Shown one piece after another: positions 51,005-62,651 of a stretch of DNA of 64,000 nt (position 1 is the first letter of the stretch; each line of letters starts with the position of its first letter). Where the stretch lies: contig QCHT01000001.1 in the NCBI GenBank assembly GCA_003279445.1, positions 1-64,000 on the forward strand. Direction: 5' to 3'. Both the position numbers and the translations under genes were made by a program. This DNA is from Prochlorococcus sp. AG-402-G10. GTDB taxonomy: Bacteria > Cyanobacteriota > Cyanobacteriia > PCC-6307 > Cyanobiaceae. Below the pieces are notes generated by a model. The model saw only the letters and a program-made list of their open reading frames with translations, was not told the origin of the DNA and did no database searches.

Positions 51005-51469
51005 TTACTGTTGAAATAATCCTGTTAAAGCTATAGCAAGTGCATCTGCAGCATCATCTGGTCTTGGTGGAGTCGTTAAATTTAACTCTCTCATAACTGC
51101 TTCTAATACCTCGTCTTTCTTGGCATGCCCTGAACCTGCTACAGCAAGTTTTATTTGCATAGGAGGAAACTCGACAGTTGGAATTTTAAAACGGGCAAGT
51201 GTCATTATTAGAACGCCTCTTGCCTGTACAACACTAATAGTTGTACTTGACTTATAGAAGAAAAACTTTTCAACAGCTGCAAGATTAGGCTTCCACTTCT
51301 CAATAAGTACAGAAAGATCTTTGGAAATTTCAACCATTCTTTCTCCTTCGCTTTCTGATTTGTTTGTTTTAATTATTCCGCAATCAAGCATTTTTATTTG
51401 TTCAGAACTTGTCTCTATTAGGCCAAAACCAACTCTGGCTAAACCAGGATCAATGCCAAGAATGATCAC
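51005..51469 (-). CDS. ruvC: RuvC Holliday-junction resolvase
   Basis: 154 aa, GTG start at 51469. Acidic catalytic residues are visible in [13 protein letters not shown] (Asp7), AVEKFFF (Glu) and the [12 protein letters not shown] end. It cleaves Holliday junctions with RuvAB. It ends 39 bases before the FTHF ligase start and begins eight bases after the chlI stop, so it is transcribed with chlI. Confidence 0.94.
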   Translation of the reverse strand: MIILGIDPGLARVGFGLIETSSEQIKMLDCGIIKTNKSESEGERMVEISKDLSVLIEKWKPNLAAVEKFFFYKSSTTISVVQARGVLIMTLARFKIPTVEFPPMQIKLAVAGSGHAKKDEVLEAVMRELNLTTPPRPDDAADALAIALTGLFQQ

Positions 51470-51476
51470 AAGAGGA

Positions 51477-52565
51477 TTAATCTACAGCTGCTAATTCAAA
51501 GTCAGATAGATTACTCTGATCATTTCTTTCAAAAATCTTACAAAATGCCTTGATTACCCTATCACCAGAATCAATCTGCTCTAAGGGATCTTTGCGAAGT
51601 CTATGTCTTAGAGAACAAGAAATGACCCTCGCAATGTCTTCTTCTGTTACCTCTGACCGAGCTTCAAATGCTGCTAATGCTTTTGCTGATCTATTTGTCA
51701 CAATATCGCCTCTTAAACCATCTACATCAAGTTCACCACATACTGCTGATATTTTCAGGCGCAAGTCTTCATCAATTTCTACTTTACTTAGGATTTCTTG
51801 TGCAGCGATAACTTTTTCTTGAAGAACTTCCTGTGATTTCTGAATTGATGCGGTAAAAGCTTCAGGATCATTGTCAAATGAAGTCCTTTGATCTACGACT
51901 TGAACTCTTAGCTCTGGTTCTCTCACAGTGCGAACTTCAACACTCATTCCAAATCGGTCAAGAAGTTGAGGACGTAACTCTCCTTCTTCTGGGTTACCTG
52001 AGCCAATTAAGACGAATCTTGCAGGATGCCTTATTGAAACCCCTTCTCTTTCAACAGTATTCCAGCCAGATGCTGCTGAATCCAGAAGTACATCAACAAG
52101 GTGATCATCAAGTAGGTTTACTTCATCAACGTATAAAAGTCCTCTATTGGCCTTTGCTAAAAGACCTGGCTCAAACGCTCTAACGCCTTCGCTTAAAGCT
52201 TTCTCAATATCAATTGTTCCACATAAACGATCTTCTGTTGCCCCTAAGGGGAGGTCAACCATTGGTACTTGAGCTTTTTCAGTAGGGGGATTTTCACCCT
52301 GATCTATTTTTTGCCTTATCTCTGTGCTTTGTAAGTCTGGATCACTTGGCGAACTGTTATATGGGTCACCTTGGACAACCGTTATTGCTGGAAGAAGATC
52401 TGCTAGAGCACGAATAGTTGTTGATTTCCCAGTGCCTCTGTCTCCCATAATCATTACTCCCCCAATGCGAGGGTCAATTACATTGAGAAGAAGAGCCAGC
52501 TTCATTTCTGCTTGGCCGATTACTGCTGCAAAGGGGAAGACCCTGCGCTTTCTAGAAGAACTCAC
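51477..52565 (-). CDS. chlI: Magnesium chelatase ATPase subunit I
   Basis: 362 aa, GTG start. AAA+ Walker [10 protein letters not shown] (residues 41-49), Walker [21 protein letters not shown], and [18 protein letters not shown] are diagnostic of ChlI/BchI. With ChlD and ChlH it inserts Mg into protoporphyrin IX, the first committed chlorophyll step. ruvC follows by eight bases. Confidence 0.96.
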   Translation of the reverse strand: MSSSRKRRVFPFAAVIGQAEMKLALLLNVIDPRIGGVMIMGDRGTGKSTTIRALADLLPAITVVQGDPYNSSPSDPDLQSTEIRQKIDQGENPPTEKAQVPMVDLPLGATEDRLCGTIDIEKALSEGVRAFEPGLLAKANRGLLYVDEVNLLDDHLVDVLLDSAASGWNTVEREGVSIRHPARFVLIGSGNPEEGELRPQLLDRFGMSVEVRTVREPELRVQVVDQRTSFDNDPEAFTASIQKSQEVLQEKVIAAQEILSKVEIDEDLRLKISAVCGELDVDGLRGDIVTNRSAKALAAFEARSEVTEEDIARVISCSLRHRLRKDPLEQIDSGDRVIKAFCKIFERNDQSNLSDFELAAVD

Positions 52566-52961
52566 TTGTTAATTGCCTGTCTTGATGTGGATTGTTTCAT
52601 AAGTGGGATCACTTGAACTTGTTTTTTTAGTAAAAAGCTTTATATAGCAATCTTTGATGAATTGCTTTGATGCTATCTAATCTATTGTTCAAGTAACCAT
52701 ACTTGCAAGAAATAATTATCCATTCCTACTTTATCAGCACTTGTGATGAGCGTGCTCATATTTAAAACCTCTTGACCACGTTAGGATATGATGTTTGTCT
52801 TGTACTCAAACAAAAATATTTTTGAAGTTTTTTATATTTCCATTCTTCCTTAGATAAAGTAATGATTAATTAATTCATTTTAACGATATTATTATGTCCT
52901 TCTAGAAAAAATAATATAATCTATGACACATGCCCCTAAATATAACGACTTAATTAAAACA
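52566..52961. other. 400-base intergenic region upstream of chlI
   Basis: AT-rich. It holds the promoter of chlI-ruvC, but no clear -10/-35 pair or HLR1 element was found. No open frame is supported on either strand. Confidence 0.45.
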
Positions 52962-53687
52962 TTAATCTATCATAAAGAAATCTATTAGCATCCAATTATT
53001 GTCCATTCTTCCGAGAATATAATTAATCTTTAGTGTTGAAGGAGCAGTCTTTTCTATTATTTCTCCTGAGAGTTTTAGCCTTTTGTCTTCATAAGAAATC
53101 TTAGTAGAAACCTCAATCCTCTTGCTCGTCTTTTCTTTTATAATTAAAGATTCTACCTTTGCTTTGATTAATTGAAACTCCTTTGATTTTTTGTCTGCTA
53201 TTCGTTGTGAATTGACAATATCGACTAGGTTTTTTCTAGCAACTTTTGACAATACTTTACTTTTTCCTCCAGCAAGTATACCTGCTTTGCCATCTAACCA
53301 AGCCTCTATTAAACCCTTTAGTTGTAGTTTTGTTGGATTAGCTGCCTTTAGGGGATATAAGATGACTAAGTTGTCTTGATTTGCACTGAATTTATTTTTT
53401 GGAATAACTTCAATATTTAAATTCTGGTTAGTTGATTGTGGCCCTAGTTCAATTGAGGACTTAGTTGAACTTTTCCCTCTACTAAATTCAGGAATCGAAT
53501 CTCTAATTATAGATTCTTTCCGAATTAAGGATGAATCATTGTTAATAAAAGATTCCGTACTTTCGAAGCTTTTGATTAGTGATCCTGCTAAAATTCCAAT
53601 CCCTATTCCGCAAAATGAAAGTTTAATTAGACTTATTAATAATTTATTTGACTTGTATTTACTACTAGAAAATTTTTTTGACGCCAC
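52962..53687 (-). CDS. IMS-domain (ARC6/DUF4101-like) membrane protein
   Basis: 241 aa, GTG start. An N-terminal span (LLISLIKLSFCGIGIGILAG) is followed by a Ser-rich linker. The C-terminal 110 residues contain LKGLIEAWLDGKAGILAGGK, the SLIIKEKTSKRIEVSTKISY core and YILGRMDNNWMLIDF, which match the ARC6 IMS domain. This is a membrane-anchored protein with an IMS domain but no J-domain, so it is not Ftn2/ARC6 itself. Role unknown. Confidence 0.8.
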   Translation of the reverse strand: MASKKFSSSKYKSNKLLISLIKLSFCGIGIGILAGSLIKSFESTESFINNDSSLIRKESIIRDSIPEFSRGKSSTKSSIELGPQSTNQNLNIEVIPKNKFSANQDNLVILYPLKAANPTKLQLKGLIEAWLDGKAGILAGGKSKVLSKVARKNLVDIVNSQRIADKKSKEFQLIKAKVESLIIKEKTSKRIEVSTKISYEDKRLKLSGEIIEKTAPSTLKINYILGRMDNNWMLIDFFMID

Positions 53688-53716
53688 TTGATTTTCTCCT
53701 TTTATACCATTATTAA

Positions 53717-54466
53717 TTATAAGTTTTTATTCTTAGAAAACCATCTTATTTGCCTTAAAATACCTCTGGTTATGTATATATCTTCTTTTCTAGCTTCTGC
53801 TCTGTTAAGAAAACTTTTTATTTTTGCCATTCTTGCTTTTGCTGTATGCTCCTGAAGAAAGCCTATCTCTAGCAAAAGCTCTTTAGTATCTTCAATGCAA
53901 TCGTTAAGTTCTTTTGGAGAGGCAAGTTCATATGTCTTATTTTTTTTATCTCTATAAGATGATTTTACGGAGAAAGAATTTAATTCATGCAGAATAACTG
54001 CTACAGCATGTGAGAGATTTAATGAAGGATATGTAGGAGATGCATTAAGGCTGATTACCTTTTGAGCCATCTGTAACTCTGAATTAGTAAGGCCTCTATC
54101 TTCTCTTCCAAAAACTAAGGCAATAGGTTTTGAAGATTTCTCTGATATTAGCCATTGTAATGCGCTATTTGAGGTCTGAAGGGGAATCTCACCATGGTCT
54201 GTTCTACCACATGTTGCTACTACTCGAACACAATCTTTTATTGCGTCAAGTAGGCTTGAGTAAATAGATGCATCCTCTAGAAACTTTCTTCCATGGACTG
54301 CCATTCTTATTGCATCTGGATGTTTTGGATCACAGCGTGGAGAAACTATCCTTAATTCGTCAACTTCAAAATTCCTGCAGAGTCTTGCAACACTCCCAAT
54401 ATTAATTTCCCCTAATGGTTCTACAATTACAACCTTTAATTTTTTTGTAAATATAGACACGATCAC
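53717..54466 (-). CDS. trmJ: SPOUT-class RNA methyltransferase, TrmJ-like
   Basis: 249 aa, GTG at 54466 (the real start may be a few residues later, at KVVIVEP). The TrmH-type fold is shown by VIVEPLGEINIGSVARLCRN, ALVFGREDRGLTNSEL and the knot LNASPTYPSLNLSHAVAVIL. TrmJ methylates the 2'-O of nucleotide 32 in tRNA. The start is adjacent to the cytochrome gene stop. Confidence 0.88.
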   Translation of the reverse strand: MIVSIFTKKLKVVIVEPLGEINIGSVARLCRNFEVDELRIVSPRCDPKHPDAIRMAVHGRKFLEDASIYSSLLDAIKDCVRVVATCGRTDHGEIPLQTSNSALQWLISEKSSKPIALVFGREDRGLTNSELQMAQKVISLNASPTYPSLNLSHAVAVILHELNSFSVKSSYRDKKNKTYELASPKELNDCIEDTKELLLEIGFLQEHTAKARMAKIKSFLNRAEARKEDIYITRGILRQIRWFSKNKNL

Positions 54467-54862
54467 TTAATCGTTTAAAGAATGCAGATACGCAAGAAGA
54501 TCAGCCATTGATTGCTCATCCATTTCAAAACTAGGCATGGGGGGAGTTAGACCTTTAACAACTTGATTAATTATTTTTTTGTCATTAAGCTCTTCTGTGA
54601 CGTTGTTAAGCTCTGGGCCTACGAGTCCCTGAGCCGAAATACCATGACAACCAACACAATTCATTCGAAATAGGTGACTTCCATTGTCTATAGACCCATG
54701 AAGATTGAGACTTTTGTTTATGTATGGATCCTCTTCTTCCTGGAGGAACAGCAAAAGGAGGATTGAAAAACATGCAAAAACACTTATCACTAAAAGCGTG
54801 AGTAAGTTTCCTTGACTAAGGGCTTTCCCCTTTAGTGCACCAAATGATGAAGTGCTTTTCAC
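54467..54862 (-). CDS. cytM: Membrane-anchored c-type cytochrome (CytM-like)
   Basis: 131 aa from GTG 54862 (TTG 54886 adds eight). A hydrophobic anchor (LLTLLVISVFACFSILLLLF) precedes the heme motif MNCVGCHGISAQG and the Met ligand in TPPMPSFEM. The small size and anchor match CytM. It sits back to back with petG, with 56 bases between starts. Proposed to act in thylakoid or plasma membrane electron flow. Confidence 0.85.
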   Translation of the reverse strand: MKSTSSFGALKGKALSQGNLLTLLVISVFACFSILLLLFLQEEEDPYINKSLNLHGSIDNGSHLFRMNCVGCHGISAQGLVGPELNNVTEELNDKKIINQVVKGLTPPMPSFEMDEQSMADLLAYLHSLND

Positions 54863-54918
54863 GAAAAGATCGTTAACATGAAACAATTGTGATTAATACT
54901 CTCACTTTTTGCTAGCAA

Positions 54919-55038
54919 ATGATTGAACCACTCCTCTGTGGAATTGTCTTAGGCTTAGTACCTATTACCATCCTAGGATTATTTGTGAGTGCCTGGAATC
55001 AATATCGTCGTGGTAGTGCTATGCCTGACTGGGAGTAA
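54919..55038 (+). CDS. petG: Cytochrome b6f subunit PetG
   Basis: 39 aa, ATG 54919 to TAA 55036-55038. The sequence [20 protein letters not shown] followed by [18 protein letters not shown] is an unmistakable PetG single-span protein. It overlaps the rsmD 3' end by 20 bases on the opposite strand. Confidence 0.95.
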   Translation: MIEPLLCGIVLGLVPITILGLFVSAWNQYRRGSAMPDWE

Positions 55039-55621
55039 GGAAAATCAAGCCAGTATCACCATACTTCTTTTGATCTTTAACTTGCCACCTATCTGGCAAG
55101 TTAATCCCATTAGATATTGAAAATTCACATATAGCCATGCAATTGTTGGAAACCCAGTCTCCATCAATGAGGTTATTTAGAGATTGAAAGTAATTGCCAT
55201 GATTATATGGAGGATCTATATATACAAAGTCAAAGCGTTTTGTTTCCTTTCCTAGTTTTTGATATGTTTTTGTTGAATATTTTTTGTAGCCTGATTTCAA
55301 TAATTTAATTGCTTCTGCATTTATTGTATTAACAAATATTTGAGTGTCTATTTGTTGATTAATCGATTCAATGTTCAGGCGACATGTTTCATATACTTTT
55401 CTATTAAATTCTACTGATAAAAGCTGTCTTGCGCCTCTTTCCATTACTTCACAAGAAATGATCCCACTACCACTATATAAATCTAGCCAGTTAGAATTTT
55501 TAATTCTTTCTCTCAATATATTCATTAATGCTTCCCTGACTCGCCAAGTAGTTGGTCGGACTAACTGACCATGAGGACTTCTAAGCCTTCTTCCATTTGT
55601 TAAACGTAATTGCCCTGTCAA
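55019..55621 (-). CDS. rsmD: 16S rRNA m2G966 methyltransferase RsmD
   Basis: About 200 aa. The SAM-binding region is [20 protein letters not shown], and the catalytic motif is [14 protein letters not shown] (DPPY). [15 protein letters not shown] near the start is diagnostic. The open frame extends to 55714, but I choose TTG 55621, which overlaps the hisH stop as TTGA and begins just before [16 protein letters not shown]. Confidence 0.9.
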   Translation of the reverse strand: MTGQLRLTNGRRLRSPHGQLVRPTTWRVREALMNILRERIKNSNWLDLYSGSGIISCEVMERGARQLLSVEFNRKVYETCRLNIESINQQIDTQIFVNTINAEAIKLLKSGYKKYSTKTYQKLGKETKRFDFVYIDPPYNHGNYFQSLNNLIDGDWVSNNCMAICEFSISNGINLPDRWQVKDQKKYGDTGLIFLTPSQA

Positions 55622-56259
55622 TATAAAATTTGAGTTTCTTTCTTTAACCAATCCAGCCAATTGGCTAGTAATTTTGCACCAGATTCTCCAGATTTTTCTG
55701 GATGAAATTGGCAAGCAGATAATCTTTTACTCCAAATAACAGCTGTGATTTTCTCATCTCCAAAGTCAACTGATGAAGCAACTTCTTGAGGATTGCTAGG
55801 AACGGCAGCATATGAATGAACAAAATACATCCATTGTTTATCTGGATTTTTTTTGAAAAGCGGACAATCTTTGTGTTGATTTAGTAATGCCCACCCGATA
55901 TGAGGTATTAACTCTTTTTCATTTCTTGGCAAATGCTTTATTTCCCCTTTTAAGAAACCTAAGCCATCTCTATGTCCTTCATCACTTGACTCGAAGAGCA
56001 ATTGAAGACCCAAACAAATACCTAAAAGAGGTCGATCATCATTTACCCAATTTTTTAGTTCAGGAATAAGGTTGGTTTTGGCTAGATTTTCCATAGCAGG
56101 ATCAAAAGCTCCTACACCTGGAAGTATTAGAGCTTTACAATCCTTTAGATCTTCTGGTCTTTTTACTAACTTTAGAGGTTGATTTAGTCTTGAAAAGGAT
56201 TGATCTACAGAATGTAGATTCCCCATACCATAATCTATAAGGCCAATATTCAAAGTCAC
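55618..56259 (-). CDS. hisH: Imidazole glycerol phosphate synthase, glutaminase subunit
   Basis: 213 aa, GTG start. Class I glutamine amidotransferase. The nucleophile Cys82 is in LLGICLGLQLLFE, and the His-Glu pair is in CQFHPEKSGESGAK. It supplies ammonia to HisF in histidine synthesis. It is followed by rsmD with overlapping stop/start. Confidence 0.95.
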   Translation of the reverse strand: MTLNIGLIDYGMGNLHSVDQSFSRLNQPLKLVKRPEDLKDCKALILPGVGAFDPAMENLAKTNLIPELKNWVNDDRPLLGICLGLQLLFESSDEGHRDGLGFLKGEIKHLPRNEKELIPHIGWALLNQHKDCPLFKKNPDKQWMYFVHSYAAVPSNPQEVASSVDFGDEKITAVIWSKRLSACQFHPEKSGESGAKLLANWLDWLKKETQILY

Positions 56260-56291
56260 TTATATATTAAGTAATATCAGTTGTTCGTTTT

Positions 56292-56615
56292 TTAAAGATG
56301 TTTAGAAATTGTACTTGATAGGGTCGCTTTAGGTACTGCCCCAACTACTGTATCTACTTTTTGACCACCTTTAAAAATCATTAATGTAGGGATACTGCGA
56401 ATCCCATACTGACTAGCAACATTCGGGTTCTCGTCTGTATTTAATTTGCATACTTTTATTTTTCCTTCAAAATCCTTAGAAATTTCATCGACAATTGGTG
56501 AGACCATTCTGCATGGGCCACACCAAGGAGCCCAGAAATCAACAAGGACGGGTATACCACTCTGGAGCACTTCCTGCTCGAAAGAAGAATCAGTAACAGC
56601 AGTAGCGCTAGACAT
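56292..56615 (-). CDS. trxA: Thioredoxin
   Basis: 107 aa, ATG start. Redox site WCGPC at residues 31-35 ([14 protein letters not shown]), and the cis-Pro in [13 protein letters not shown] canonical m-type thioredoxin. It could reduce the PrxQ and GPx in this window. It is 32 bases upstream of hisH on the same strand. Confidence 0.97.
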   Translation of the reverse strand: MSSATAVTDSSFEQEVLQSGIPVLVDFWAPWCGPCRMVSPIVDEISKDFEGKIKVCKLNTDENPNVASQYGIRSIPTLMIFKGGQKVDTVVGAVPKATLSSTISKHL

Positions 56616-56795
56616 ACAACTTAAATGAAAATGAAAGAAGACTTTTTACTATATTATTTTGCCGAGAAAAATGATTCTTGCCATTAGTTGTATTTGTTTG
56701 AATTCCAATTGAAAAAAATCTTTGGGAATCCTTTTAGGGAAGAATAAATTTGGTTAGATGGCTCCTATTTAGGGTGGGAGCAAAAAATAATGGAA

Positions 56796-57959
56796 TTATT
56801 TCCCCATTCCAAGTTGTTGGGCTTTTTGATATACCTTTCCCTCTGAAAGAAGAGAGGGCGCTATTACTACCTCAACTTCTTGCATCTCTTTGATGGTTTG
56901 TGCGCCAAGAGTACCCATTGATGTTTTTAATGCTCCTAGCAAGTTATGAGTTCCATCATCAAGGGTTGCAGGGCCACGAAGTATCCTTTCAATGCTTCCA
57001 GTTGAACCAACCTTAATTCTTGTGCCTCTAGGAAGAATAGGACTTGGAGTAGCCATACCCCAGTGGAAACCGTTTCCAGGAGCTTCATTAGCTCTAGCAA
57101 TAGGAGAACCGATCATGACTCCATCTGCTCCACAAGCTATGCATTTACATATATCCCCCCCAGTAATTATGCCTCCATCTGCAATTATAGGTATGTACCT
57201 ACCTGCTTCCTTTTGAAAGGTATCTCTTGCAGCGGAACAATCTGAAACTGCTGTCGCTTGAGGCACACCAACACCTAGAACACCTCTAGAGGTACAGGCA
57301 GCTCCTGGACCAATTCCAACTAGTACTCCTGATACTCCAGCTCTCATAAGTTTTAAGGCAACATCGTAAGTTACGCAGTTGCCAGCTATTACTGGTATCC
57401 CAAGGTTTTGGCAAAGCTTCTCAATGTCTAAGTTTTTTTGGTTTTCCCTTCCAATATGTTCTGTAGAGACCACCGTTGCTTGAAGGAAAAACAGATCAGC
57501 ACCTGATTGTGTAATTGCTTCCTGGAAATTAAGAGCTGCTATAGGAGTCCCACTCACAGCAGCTATGCCACCTTGGGATTTAATATCATGAATTCTTTGC
57601 TTAATTAAATCTTCTTGTATCGGTTGACTGTAAATTTCTTGCATTAACGGCACAAAGTCTTCTTTACCTACAGATGAGATTCGGTTAAGTACACTTTCAG
57701 GATTTTTATATCTAGTTTGAACACCTTCAATATTTAAAACTCCTAGTGAGCCAAGCTTTGAAAGAGCCACAGCCATTTTGACATCTACAACTCCATCCAT
57801 TGCGCTAGCAATTATTGGAATTTCAAGTTTCTGATTTCCTATAACCAGTGTTGTGTCAGTGTTTTCAGGGTCTACTGTTTTCCCTCCAGGTACAAGAGCT
57901 ATTTCGTCTATGCCATATGCACGACGAACATGTTTTGAGTGGCCGATTTGGATATTCAC
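56796..57959 (-). CDS. guaB3: GuaB3-family IMP dehydrogenase-like protein
   Basis: 387 aa from GTG 57959; the longer frame to 57998 adds 13 residues that do not fit the family. The start NIQIGHSKHVRRAYGIDEIA is typical of GuaB3. The TIM barrel has GVLVGIGPGAACTSRGVLGV with the active-site Cys, and no CBS domains are present. It may make XMP for GMP synthesis or act in salvage. Upstream of trxA, with 180 bases between. Confidence 0.88.
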   Translation of the reverse strand: MNIQIGHSKHVRRAYGIDEIALVPGGKTVDPENTDTTLVIGNQKLEIPIIASAMDGVVDVKMAVALSKLGSLGVLNIEGVQTRYKNPESVLNRISSVGKEDFVPLMQEIYSQPIQEDLIKQRIHDIKSQGGIAAVSGTPIAALNFQEAITQSGADLFFLQATVVSTEHIGRENQKNLDIEKLCQNLGIPVIAGNCVTYDVALKLMRAGVSGVLVGIGPGAACTSRGVLGVGVPQATAVSDCSAARDTFQKEAGRYIPIIADGGIITGGDICKCIACGADGVMIGSPIARANEAPGNGFHWGMATPSPILPRGTRIKVGSTGSIERILRGPATLDDGTHNLLGALKTSMGTLGAQTIKEMQEVEVVIAPSLLSEGKVYQKAQQLGMGK

Positions 57960-58806
57960 ATTTAGTTCAAATAGGTGTTTAAAAACTAACAAGGGCAAAG
58001 CTCTTAGCTTTGAAAATGTTGGTGGTTGAAGATTAGTTGATTATCTAAGGACATTATCTGCATAGTGTTCCCTAGTGAATGAAAAGTTTCTTAATCAGCA
58101 TCTTTTTTAATAGCAAGAAGTACCAGATCGCTCACAAATGCTTAAAGATAAGCCTTGCATAGTTTTTTTTATTTAAATAAATAGAGTTCTCAGTATCAGA
58201 ATAAAAAAAAGATTTTTGGCAAAAAATTTTCTTTCTTGTTGATGAAACAGGTGCATAATTCCAACAAGGTCATATTTAAGATTAGATTAAAGAGTTTCCT
58301 AGAGATTTTATTTTCCAGATTCTGATAGTCTCAGTTTCAGAGCTTAAAGTAAAAAATGTTGCCATTTGATAAGAAGATTGCCTTGCTATTTAGAATAGTT
58401 CATTTATATAAAATATATACTCAACAGCAAGTAAAATTTGTGATGCCTTATGATTGATACACTTCTTGGTTAATTTATTATAAAATTATTGCTTAATAGT
58501 ATTTACTCTAGGAGTATCGGAAAAATATTTTTATGCTAAAGTACTTTACTTTGTATAATCTCTTACAGGCTATTTATCATTCTAACTATTACTTTAAAGC
58601 GTAAAAGAATGATTGTTTTTCTATTTGATTTATAATTTAAGTAAAATTAAAGTAAGGATTCAATGAGGTTTTGATTTGTAATGGTTTTAGCCCTATGACG
58701 ATAGGTGATGTGATGAGATCAAATCATGCAAATAAATTTAGTATTTGATACGAACAATTGAGCTTATTTCAAGATAAAATAGAATTATTTAATAAGAGTA
58801 TTTTGT
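57960..58806. other. 850-base AT-rich region between guaB3 and gyrA
   Basis: The largest gene-free stretch of the window. I see no open frame of protein-like character, no tRNA and no strong hairpin. It must carry the promoters of guaB3 and gyrA. A small RNA cannot be excluded by reading. Confidence 0.45.
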
Positions 58807-61425
58807 ATGGCTGATCCAACGGAACCCAATGGAGGTGTTCCAAGCGAGTTTGAAGACAGGATCATCCAGACAGACCTTCGCAACGAGATGTCGCGTTCCT
58901 ATTTGGAATATGCGATGAGTGTAATTGTAGGAAGGGCTTTGCCTGATGCAAGAGATGGTTTGAAGCCTGTTCATCGACGAATACTTTATGCAATGTATGA
59001 ATTGGGTTTGACCAGTGAAAGGCCTTATCGAAAATGTGCTCGTGTTGTAGGTGAAGTTCTTGGTAAATATCATCCACATGGAGATACGGCTGTTTATGAC
59101 GCACTTGTTCGGATGGCCCAAGATTTTTCTATGCAAATGCCTTTGGTAGATGGCCATGGCAATTTCGGTTCCGTTGATAATGACCCTCCTGCTGCAATGA
59201 GATATACAGAATCTCGATTAAGAGCATTGACTCAAGACAGTTTGTTAGAAGATATTGAATCTGAAACAGTAGATTTTATAGATAATTTTGATGGCTCTCA
59301 GCAAGAGCCGACAGTTCTACCAGCGAGGATTCCACAACTTCTGCTAAATGGTTCTTCTGGAATAGCAGTTGGTATGGCTACAAATATACCCCCTCATAAT
59401 CTTGGAGAATTAATAGATGGATTGATGGAATTAATAGCCAACCCAGATTTAACTGATAAAGAGCTTATGAGAATTATTCCTGGGCCTGACTTCCCAACAG
59501 GTGGTCAAATATTAGGAAGAAGTGGAATTAGAGAAACTTATTTATCAGGAAGAGGTTCTGTAACTATGAGAGGTGTTGCAGAAATAGAAACTCTTGAAAT
59601 TGCTGGAAGACCAGATAAAGATGCAATTGTAATAACTCAGCTTCCTTATCAGACAAATAAAGCTGCATTAATAGAACGGATTGCCTATATGGTGAATGAC
59701 AAGAAACTTGAGGGTATTTCTGATATCAGAGATGAAAGTGACCGTGATGGAATGAGGATAGTTGTTGAGTTAAGGAGAGACTCTTATCCTCAGGTTGTGT
59801 TAAATAATCTTTTCAAATTAACTCCACTCCAGTCTAATTTTAGTGCGAATATGCTTGCTTTAGTTGATGGTGAGCCTATAACACTTTCTTTATTGAAGAT
59901 GTTAAGAGTTTTTCTTGACTTCAGAGTAGAAACAATTCAGAAAAGAACTACTTACTTACTTAGGAAGGCAGAAGAGAGAAATCATATTCTTCTAGGACTC
60001 TTATTAGCATTGGATCAATTAGATGCAATAATCTCTTTAATTAGGTCTGCTTCTGATGCATCAATGGCAAGAAAACAACTGCAAGAAATTCATGGGCTAA
60101 CAGAGCTACAATCAGATGCTATATTACAGATGCAATTAAGAAGATTAACTGCTTTAGAATCCGATAAGATACGACTTGAACATGAGGATTTGCTATCCAA
60201 AATAACAGACTTTAAAGATATTTTATCTAATAAGATTAGGGTCTTCGAGATCATAAAAGTTGAGTTAACAGTTATAAAAGATAAATTCCGTCAGGATAGA
60301 AGGACTGAAATATTGGATTTGGGAAGTGGCCTTGAAGATATAGATTTAATTGCAAATGAGCGATCAGTTGTACTTCTTACAGAGACAGGTTATTTAAAAA
60401 GAATGCCTGTTAGTGAATTCGAGTCTACGAGTCGGGGAACAAGAGGAAAATCTGGGACTAGAAGTCATGGTGAAGAAGAGGTTAAACTATTTATTAGCTG
60501 TAATGACCATGACAACCTTCTTCTATTTAGTGCACGAGGAGTTGTTTATACGTTGCCGGCTTATCGTGTCCCTCAATGTAGTAGAGCTGCTAAAGGAACG
60601 CCAGTTGTTCAACTTTTACCAATTCCTCGCGAAGAAGCTATTACATCATTGATCTCTGTGACTTCTTTTGATGATGACAATCATTTGCTGATGCTAACTA
60701 CAGGAGGTTTTATTAAGAGAACCCCTGTTTCAGCATTTAGTAAGATAAGGGCGAATGGCTTGATTTCTATAAATCTTGAGGAAGGAGACTCTTTGCGGTG
60801 GGTAAGATTAGCGGCTTCGGGAGATAGTGTCTTAATTGGTTCTAAAACTGGAATGACTATTCACTTTCGTTTAGATGAAAGTGAATTAAGGCCATTGGGT
60901 AGGACAGCAAGAGGTGTTAGATCAATGAATTTACGTGAGGGTGATGCTTTGGTTAGCATGGATGTTTTGCCCAAGGATCTTGCTGATTGCATAGCGAGCA
61001 CTAATGAAGATGAAGCGATTGATTCAACTACTGAATATGATGGCCCATGGATTTTAGTTGCTTCAGCTAATGGCCTTGGTAAGCGTGTCCCAGTAACGCA
61101 ATTTAGATTGCAAAAAAGAGCTGGAATGGGTTTAAGAGCAATTAAGTTTAGAAGCTCAACTGATGAGTTAGTGGGGCTGAAAGTTTTAGATAAAGGAGAA
61201 GAACTATTATTGGTTAGTGAAAAAGGTGTGATTGTTCGAACAAGCGCTGACCTTATCTCTCAACAGTCTAGAGCTGCTACTGGTGTTAGATTGCAGCGCC
61301 TAGATTCAGGTGATCATTTGGCGGAAGTTGTCTTGGTTCCACCCCAACAAGATCAACAGGAATCAAGTGAAGATTCTTCAAAATCTAATAATGATGTTGA
61401 AGTAGACAATTTATCTAAAGATTGA
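58807..61425 (+). CDS. gyrA: DNA gyrase subunit A
   Basis: 872 aa. Catalytic Tyr133 is in [10 protein letters not shown], and the N-terminal [17 protein letters not shown] and [17 protein letters not shown] motifs are intact. The C-terminal beta-pinwheel repeats follow, with a GyrA-box-like [12 protein letters not shown] start, full length. The stop overlaps the crtL start as TTGA. Confidence 0.97.
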   Translation: MADPTEPNGGVPSEFEDRIIQTDLRNEMSRSYLEYAMSVIVGRALPDARDGLKPVHRRILYAMYELGLTSERPYRKCARVVGEVLGKYHPHGDTAVYDALVRMAQDFSMQMPLVDGHGNFGSVDNDPPAAMRYTESRLRALTQDSLLEDIESETVDFIDNFDGSQQEPTVLPARIPQLLLNGSSGIAVGMATNIPPHNLGELIDGLMELIANPDLTDKELMRIIPGPDFPTGGQILGRSGIRETYLSGRGSVTMRGVAEIETLEIAGRPDKDAIVITQLPYQTNKAALIERIAYMVNDKKLEGISDIRDESDRDGMRIVVELRRDSYPQVVLNNLFKLTPLQSNFSANMLALVDGEPITLSLLKMLRVFLDFRVETIQKRTTYLLRKAEERNHILLGLLLALDQLDAIISLIRSASDASMARKQLQEIHGLTELQSDAILQMQLRRLTALESDKIRLEHEDLLSKITDFKDILSNKIRVFEIIKVELTVIKDKFRQDRRTEILDLGSGLEDIDLIANERSVVLLTETGYLKRMPVSEFESTSRGTRGKSGTRSHGEEEVKLFISCNDHDNLLLFSARGVVYTLPAYRVPQCSRAAKGTPVVQLLPIPREEAITSLISVTSFDDDNHLLMLTTGGFIKRTPVSAFSKIRANGLISINLEEGDSLRWVRLAASGDSVLIGSKTGMTIHFRLDESELRPLGRTARGVRSMNLREGDALVSMDVLPKDLADCIASTNEDEAIDSTTEYDGPWILVASANGLGKRVPVTQFRLQKRAGMGLRAIKFRSSTDELVGLKVLDKGEELLLVSEKGVIVRTSADLISQQSRAATGVRLQRLDSGDHLAEVVLVPPQQDQQESSEDSSKSNNDVEVDNLSKD

Positions 61426-62651
61426 AATTGGAAAATTCTTCAGATGTATTAGTTATGGGAGCAGGACCTGCTGCCCTTTGTATTGCTTCTGAGTTGATTC
61501 AGCAAGGTCTAGAAGTAAGTGCATTAGCCTCTCATTCACCAAAGGAACCTTGGCCCAATACTTATGGTATTTGGGCCGAAGAACTTGAATCTCTTGGTAT
61601 GGCTTCTTTGTTAGGTCATCGTTGGACAAATACTGTTAGTTATTTTGGACATGGAAAGGATGAAGAAGGAGCTATTGCGACTTCCCATGATTTTGACTAT
61701 GGTCTTTTTGATCAAGCTGCTTTTCAGAAGGCACTATTAGATAGATGTGAAAACCTAGATTGGGCAATAGAAACAGCGGAAAATATAGAATTTGTAGATA
61801 AAATTACAGAGGTTTTATGCACTTCTGGCAATAAATATCGAGCGCGAATAGTTATTGATGCTAGTGGCCATAGGAGTCCTTTTATAAAAAGGCCAAATCA
61901 TGGCAAGGTTGCTCAGCAAGCAGCATATGGCGTTGTCGGTCGGTTCAGTGCCCCACCAGTTAATAGTGATCAATTTGTTCTTATGGATTTTAGACCTAAT
62001 CATTTAACTGAACAAGAATTAAAAGAACCGCCTTCCTTTCTTTATGCTATGGACTTTGGTCAGGATTTATTTTTTGTTGAGGAGACTTCACTTGCCTGCT
62101 ATCCGCCTGTCTCATGGGATACATTGAAAAATCGTTTAATGGCTAGGCTTTCTAGCCGTGGAATAGCAATAAAAGAAGTCTCTCATGAAGAGTATTGTTT
62201 ATTCCCAATGAATTTACCTTTGCCTTATCGAAATCAACCCTTACTTGCTTTTGGAGGTTCAGCAAGCATGGTGCATCCAGCTTCTGGTTATATGGTCGGA
62301 GCTCTTTTGAGACGTGCACCTGAACTTGCAAAGAAATTGTCAGAATGTATGTCTGTAGAACCAGCATTGGATTCCGAAAAGTTGGCGAAGAAAGGTTGGA
62401 ATGTTTTGTGGACTACTGAACTTGTTCAAAGACATCGTTTGTATCAATTTGGTCTAAAACGCTTAATGAGCTTTGATGAAGCTCTCTTGAGAAGTTTCTT
62501 CGCGACATTTTTTAGACTTCCTAAAGATGATTGGTCTAGATTCTTGGCGAACACCCTTCCAATTCATAAGTTGATTTTTGTGATGTTAAGGCTGTTTACT
62601 ATTTCACCTTTAAAAGTAAAGTTAGGGATGATTGGAATTGTTATTATTTAA
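61422..62651 (+). CDS. crtL: Lycopene beta-cyclase (CrtL-b type)
   Basis: 409 aa, TTG start overlapping the gyrA stop. FAD-binding [20 protein letters not shown] at the N-terminus, [15 protein letters not shown] and the conserved [20 protein letters not shown]. It cyclises lycopene to beta-carotene, precursor of zeaxanthin and alpha-carotenoids. Its 3' end overlaps the convergent GH57 gene by eight bases. Confidence 0.93.
   Translation: MKLENSSDVLVMGAGPAALCIASELIQQGLEVSALASHSPKEPWPNTYGIWAEELESLGMASLLGHRWTNTVSYFGHGKDEEGAIATSHDFDYGLFDQAAFQKALLDRCENLDWAIETAENIEFVDKITEVLCTSGNKYRARIVIDASGHRSPFIKRPNHGKVAQQAAYGVVGRFSAPPVNSDQFVLMDFRPNHLTEQELKEPPSFLYAMDFGQDLFFVEETSLACYPPVSWDTLKNRLMARLSSRGIAIKEVSHEEYCLFPMNLPLPYRNQPLLAFGGSASMVHPASGYMVGALLRRAPELAKKLSECMSVEPALDSEKLAKKGWNVLWTTELVQRHRLYQFGLKRLMSFDEALLRSFFATFFRLPKDDWSRFLANTLPIHKLIFVMLRLFTISPLKVKLGMIGIVII

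Noticed and set aside
52962-53687. Ftn2/ARC6 cell division protein
   Set aside because: Only the C-terminal IMS domain is present. No J-domain, and far shorter than Ftn2.
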